Shown here piece after piece: positions 60,335 through 64,000 of a DNA stretch of 64,000 bases (its first letter is position 1; every line of letters starts with the position of its first letter). The stretch covers positions 1 through 64,000 of the forward strand of contig CBDFMY010000001.1 in the NCBI GenBank assembly GCA_965249835.1, written 5' to 3'. The position numbers and the translations under genes are program-made. This DNA comes from JAHRAW01 sp965249835. GTDB taxonomy: Bacteria > Pseudomonadota > Gammaproteobacteria > Arenicellales > Poriferihabitantaceae. The notes below the pieces were generated by a model that was not told the origin of the DNA, did no database searches, and worked only from the letters and a program-made list of their open reading frames with translations.

Positions 60335-60573
60335 GTCTAATGTTCACCTCGGTGGCGATTCGGTACAACTAACCACTCGGCATCCCAACAGCCAATTTGA
60401 TCAACCGCCATAGCCACATATTAATCGAAAACTCCCATAAGTGTTAAGTTTTATTTAATCAATGTCAAGCGCAATAAGGGGGCGGTGTGGAGAATTACAA
60501 AGCACAATAGGCGTGAGTATGCCTTTTTAACTTTAAAAAACATTGTGTAAATCCACCACCGCAGGAGGTCAAA

Positions 60574-61707
60574 ATGAAACTAACTCGCCGAAAATTCACC
60601 ACAAGTATTATTGGAGCCGCCGGGCTTGGCGCACTTGGCCCGTTCAAACATGCGTTCGCAGAGCGCAACAATGAACTAAACATTCTTTGCTGGGAAGGAT
60701 ATAACTCAGATGAGGTTTTAGAACCGTTTCGTAGTGCCAATTCGGGGGCAACCGTACGCGCGGAGAGCGGCACATCCGATCCTGATATGATTAACAAATT
60801 GCGTGCTGGCGAAGTTAATGTTTGGGATTTAATCAACATAAACCAGCCTTGGGCGCAGGAACAACTATACCCGGAAGGATTGATTAAGCCGCTCAACAAA
60901 GATCGTTTCATAGATTATTTTGAGGGTATGTTGCCCGAATTTTCCGCTCCCTACCCGCTGTCTTTTGCTAAAGATGGCAACCTGATTGGCATGCCACAAC
61001 GATTCGGCCCATTCAGTTTTGTTGTCAACACCGACAAAATCAGCCGCGATATGGCCGAAGACCAAGGCTGGAATCTATTTCTTGATCGGTCAATGAAGGG
61101 ACGTTATGGAGTATTGACATATGATAACTGGAATATTATGCACATGTGTCTGACCGGCGGGCTGAATCCGTTCAAACCAATGAATCAAGCCGGTGAAGAA
61201 ACTTTTAAATCCACCGCGGACAAAATTTTCGGCGGCTCAAAATTTCTGACCGACGACTTAGTGGCGATGAACACAGCATTGATCAATGGAGAAATTGATG
61301 CGTACTTTACTGGTGGCACATATACAGCCTCGCCGGCGCGGTTCGATGGTGCTACCAATATAAGGGCAATCACCCCGAGGCGTGGTCCGGTTGATGGCAA
61401 AGGAGGGGTGGTTTGGATTGAGCTGACGTCTCTGGTAAACAACCCGAATCCTTCCACTCTGGCGGAAGATTTTCTGGAGTATGTGCAACAACCTGAAATC
61501 TGCAAGGCGGTTGCGTTCGCCGAGGGCACTTACAACCCGATCGCGCAAATGGGCGAGTCCAAGGTGTTATCAAGATTCAATGCCAACGAACTGGATGCTA
61601 TTCAGTGGGAAAGTCTGGACGAGGAAATGTCTCGTTCGCTGGATTTTCAGGTGGTGCCGTCATACAACAAATTGAACGAACTATATAACTCTGCCAAGCG
61701 CGGTTGA
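60574..61707 (+). CDS. potD: Polyamine-type ABC transporter substrate-binding protein (Tat-exported)
   Basis: 377 aa. The N-terminus LTRRKFTTSIIGAAGLGALG is a twin-arginine signal. The mature part starts ELNILCWEGYNSDEVLEPFR, typical of PotD/PotF; RFGPFSFVVNTDKIS and FLEYVQQPEICKAVAFAEGT fit the two lobes. Ligand could be spermidine, putrescine or another cation. A perfect AGGAGGT (60563-60569) precedes the start. First gene of potD-A-B-C order. Confidence 0.88.
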   Translation: MKLTRRKFTTSIIGAAGLGALGPFKHAFAERNNELNILCWEGYNSDEVLEPFRSANSGATVRAESGTSDPDMINKLRAGEVNVWDLININQPWAQEQLYPEGLIKPLNKDRFIDYFEGMLPEFSAPYPLSFAKDGNLIGMPQRFGPFSFVVNTDKISRDMAEDQGWNLFLDRSMKGRYGVLTYDNWNIMHMCLTGGLNPFKPMNQAGEETFKSTADKIFGGSKFLTDDLVAMNTALINGEIDAYFTGGTYTASPARFDGATNIRAITPRRGPVDGKGGVVWIELTSLVNNPNPSTLAEDFLEYVQQPEICKAVAFAEGTYNPIAQMGESKVLSRFNANELDAIQWESLDEEMSRSLDFQVVPSYNKLNELYNSAKRG

Positions 61708-61766
61708 TGTCTCAATATTTACGCGCCTGAAATCAGTTTCCAGGCACATTTTGAAAATCAGGGCAT

Positions 61767-62861
61767 ATGCCTGCTGAGTTCATTCTGCGGATTGAACGTA
61801 TTGTGAAGCGGTTTGGCTCTTTCACTGCATTGCGCAATATTAATCTGGAAATAAAAGAAGGCGAGTTTCTGACCGTTGTAGGCCCATCGGGTAGCGGAAA
61901 GTCCACCTTCATCCGTATCCTTGTCGGTATGGAGGAGGCGACCGAAGGAGAAATATGGTTGCGAGACAAGCGCATAGACAAACTGCCCGCCAACCATCGC
62001 CCCACTTGCATGGTCTTTCAATCCCTCGCGCTTTTCCCCCACATGAGCGTCGGGAAAAACATCGAGTTTCCTTTAAAGATTAAAGGCCAATCGGCGGGAG
62101 CGCGTCGTCAGCGTGTGTTGGAGTTGCTTAAACTGCTGCGCTTGCCTCCGGACTATTACGATAAGAGGGTTACTCAATGCTCCGGCGGAGAGCAACAACG
62201 GGTTGCACTCGCTCGCGCTCTGGCGTTTGACCCGGAAATATTGTTCTTTGATGAGCCTTTGTCGGCGTTGGATTATCGGTTGCGAAAGTCATTGGAAAAA
62301 GAACTAAAGGAATTGCACAACCGAACTGGAAAAACTTTTGTGTATGTCACTCACAGTTTGGAGGAGGCAATGGTGATGTCCGACCGGATTGCGATTATGA
62401 ATTCCGGAGAATTCGAACAAATTGCCGCCGCTGATGAAATCTATGCCAAACCGGTGAGTCGTTTTGTCGCCGAGTTCATGGGCGAAGTGAATTTGTTTGA
62501 ACTGACCGCCGCTGAAAATGGTTTTCAAATTGGCGGTGTGGAGATTCATGCGCATGAAAAAACCAAAGCATTCGATGATTTTTTGGCGCAACATGGGCAT
62601 GGAACTTTGATGGTAAGGCCGGAGTTTGTTCGGTTTCTCGATTTAGGCGAAGTCGCAGATTTCATTGTTGTGGGATCATTGCGCATCCAGTATGCACTGG
62701 GCTCACGTATACAATATGAGGTTGACACCACAAACGGTGAGAACATGATTGTAGAGAAACTGCGGGAATACTGTTATCAAGGGAAGGTCGGAGATACCGT
62801 GAGAATCGGATGGAATGTTGAAGACACCCACTTAATCGGAGCGAATAATGGAACGCATTGA
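61767..62861 (+). CDS. potA: Polyamine-type ABC transporter ATP-binding protein
   Basis: 364 aa. Walker A VGPSGSGKSTFIRIL, signature CSGGEQQRVALARAL, Walker B EILFFDEPLSALDYRLR, switch His in VYVTHSLEEAMVMSDR. A TOBE-type C-terminal regulatory domain follows (LMVRPEFVRFLDLG). The Q-loop reads MVFQSLALFPHMSV. It overlaps potB by 14 bases. Confidence 0.95.
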   Translation: MPAEFILRIERIVKRFGSFTALRNINLEIKEGEFLTVVGPSGSGKSTFIRILVGMEEATEGEIWLRDKRIDKLPANHRPTCMVFQSLALFPHMSVGKNIEFPLKIKGQSAGARRQRVLELLKLLRLPPDYYDKRVTQCSGGEQQRVALARALAFDPEILFFDEPLSALDYRLRKSLEKELKELHNRTGKTFVYVTHSLEEAMVMSDRIAIMNSGEFEQIAAADEIYAKPVSRFVAEFMGEVNLFELTAAENGFQIGGVEIHAHEKTKAFDDFLAQHGHGTLMVRPEFVRFLDLGEVADFIVVGSLRIQYALGSRIQYEVDTTNGENMIVEKLREYCYQGKVGDTVRIGWNVEDTHLIGANNGTH

Positions 62862-63702
62862 TAAGCGACTCGGACTCCTGTCTTCGGTGCCTTTGTTCGC
62901 GGTGTTGGGATTGTTCTTTTTTGCACCACTCACGGTTGTCTTGATTTTCTCAATCATGCCCAGAAGAGTTTTTGATTTGGCGCATGTGCCGGACTTTTCG
63001 GCATATGCGGTATTTTTCGAGCACGGATATTACGGGCCTTTACTCTGGTCGCTGGGGATGGCGATTGCATCTACACTTATTTTATTTGTTGTCTCGTGGC
63101 CTTTGGCATTTGGCATGGCCAAAGTGTTTAAACGCTTTACGTTGGTTATTACGATTTTGGTGGTCGTGAGCCTGTTTGTTTCAGAGAATATACGCCTGTT
63201 TGGATGGGTGTTGACCTTAATGAAAGGTGGGTTGCTGGAGGGCTATTCGCGCGCCCTGACCGGTGAAGGATTTGAAAGTCCATTGTATAAAGTACCGGTC
63301 ATTATTTTTGGACTGGTTTACGTATATTTTCCTTTCATGCTGTTTCCATTGGCGCAGGGAATCGCGATGATTCCGGACGATGCGCGACAAGCCGCCGCTG
63401 ATTTGGGTGCCTCGCGTTGGCGCATCTTAGTCGAGATAGACCTGCCGCTGGCAGCCCCCGGAATCGTTGTCGGGTCACTGCTAAGTTTCGTGCTCGCCGC
63501 CGGTGCTCTTGCAGAGAGCAAACTGCTTGGTGGCCAAACCATCATTGTGATTGCGGATGAAGTGGAAACTGCTTTCACTTACGGGCAAGATTGGCCGCTT
63601 GGGTCAGCGCTTTCGGTTATATTAATCGCCATTATCGGATCTTTGGCGGTATTTGGGATATCGCGAGTAGATCTTGACACGATTATGGGCAGGAGGCGCT
63701 GA
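62848..63702 (+). CDS. potB: ABC transporter permease, PotB-like
   Basis: 284 aa with about six membrane helices, starting LLSSVPLFAVLGLFFFAPLT. The coupling motif for the ATPase is DDARQAAADLGASRWRILVE with IDLPLAAPGI (EAAxxxG type). It forms the pore with the PotC-like protein that starts one base inside its stop. Confidence 0.92.
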   Translation: MERIDKRLGLLSSVPLFAVLGLFFFAPLTVVLIFSIMPRRVFDLAHVPDFSAYAVFFEHGYYGPLLWSLGMAIASTLILFVVSWPLAFGMAKVFKRFTLVITILVVVSLFVSENIRLFGWVLTLMKGGLLEGYSRALTGEGFESPLYKVPVIIFGLVYVYFPFMLFPLAQGIAMIPDDARQAAADLGASRWRILVEIDLPLAAPGIVVGSLLSFVLAAGALAESKLLGGQTIIVIADEVETAFTYGQDWPLGSALSVILIAIIGSLAVFGISRVDLDTIMGRRR

Positions 63703-64000
63703 TGAGTCCTTCTTACTCGGTTCGACTTTCGCTCTTTTTGTATGGACTGGTGACAATCATCGTTCTGTATATTCCGCTGGTATCTGTAACTTTCGCCTCA
63801 ATATCTAAAACGAGGTATCTGTCGTTTCCGATAAAACGTTACTCAGCGGTGTGGTATGGGCGTGCTATTGAAAGTTCGACGGTCAGCGATATCGTTTTTA
63901 CTTCGCTGAAAATTGCTGTCATTGTAACGATTTTATCGATGGTGATAGGATTTTTCGGCGCGCTTGCTTTCGCACGCTATAAGTGGCGCTTCCGCTCGCT
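63702..64000 (+). CDS. potC: ABC transporter permease, PotC-like (partial)
   Basis: The first 99 codons reach the window edge. MSPSYSVRLSLFLYGLVTII and YIPLVSVTFASISKTRYLSF give the first membrane helix and loop; a second helix IAVIVTILSMVIGFFGALAF follows. ATG 63702 shares one base with the potB stop, and GGAGG stands 7 bases upstream. The rest of the gene lies outside. Confidence 0.9.
   Translation, partial: MSPSYSVRLSLFLYGLVTIIVLYIPLVSVTFASISKTRYLSFPIKRYSAVWYGRAIESSTVSDIVFTSLKIAVIVTILSMVIGFFGALAFARYKWRFRS

Overview
The window looks like the chromosome of a gammaproteobacterium that I cannot place more precisely. The GC-rich core keeps pseudomonad-like gene order: pyrC'-pyrB-pyrR-ruvX-yqgE beside pilI-pilJ-chpA, purE-tsaC-hemF, tkt-gap-pgk, sdhCDAB-sdhE-ygfX, and a polyamine-type ABC operon. 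I saw no tRNA, rRNA or CRISPR array.

Layout. 1-1.5 kb: an HtrA protease, frameshifted and cut by the left edge. 2-5.9 kb: an overlapping minus-strand operon yqgE-ruvX-pyrR-pyrB-pyrC', whose dihydroorotase-like subunit lacks its metal ligands. 6.6-10.1 kb: a shrunken twitching-type chemosensory cluster (CheW, PilJ-like, ChpA-like) that has lost its phosphorylatable histidine. 10.1-11 kb: an inositol-phosphatase family gene.

11-32.3 kb is a defence island built on a type I restriction-modification system. It holds hsdM, a HEPN toxin gene, and hsdS fused to a MNT nucleotidyltransferase (the antitoxin partner of HEPN). Cargo genes then lie between hsdS and hsdR: two FRG-TPR proteins, a coiled-coil membrane protein, two AlbA/Schlafen-like ATP-binding proteins (one with five poly-G tracts), a HigBA remnant, and a SNF2 helicase with a SWIM-XRE protein. 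The cargo is separated by four short scars. In each scar the first codons of hsdR are joined to the last codons of an hsdS, and the hsdS stop overlaps the next start as ATGA. Each scar tail encodes a different HsdS C-terminus. I read the island as several hsdS-cargo-hsdR loci strung together with the intervening hsd genes lost. A previously unlabelled small ORF of about 50 codons precedes hsdR in three copies. hsdR itself is split by an insertion sequence with a perfect 9-bp target duplication, so modification is probably intact and restriction off.

32.3-64 kb is housekeeping: transketolase, GAPDH, PGK, an MttB-like methyltransferase, a ketopantoate-reductase-like protein, TerC, a TusE/DsrC-like protein, purE, tsaC, hemF, waaA, pepN, fdxA, an Lrp regulator divergent from sulfite reductase and its DUF934 partner, nadB, succinate dehydrogenase with its assembly factors, ygfZ, an AraC-type regulator, and a Pot-like ABC transporter that runs off the right edge.

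Seven gene-free stretches (about 1.5-2.0, 5.9-6.6, 21.1-21.8, 40.3-40.9, 44.3-45.0, 52.8-54.0 and 55.5-55.7 kb) are mosaics of the same dispersed repeats. These include several hairpins and a 213-227 bp unit present three times. One such mosaic sits where pilG/pilH would be expected and another has cut the toxin gene higB.
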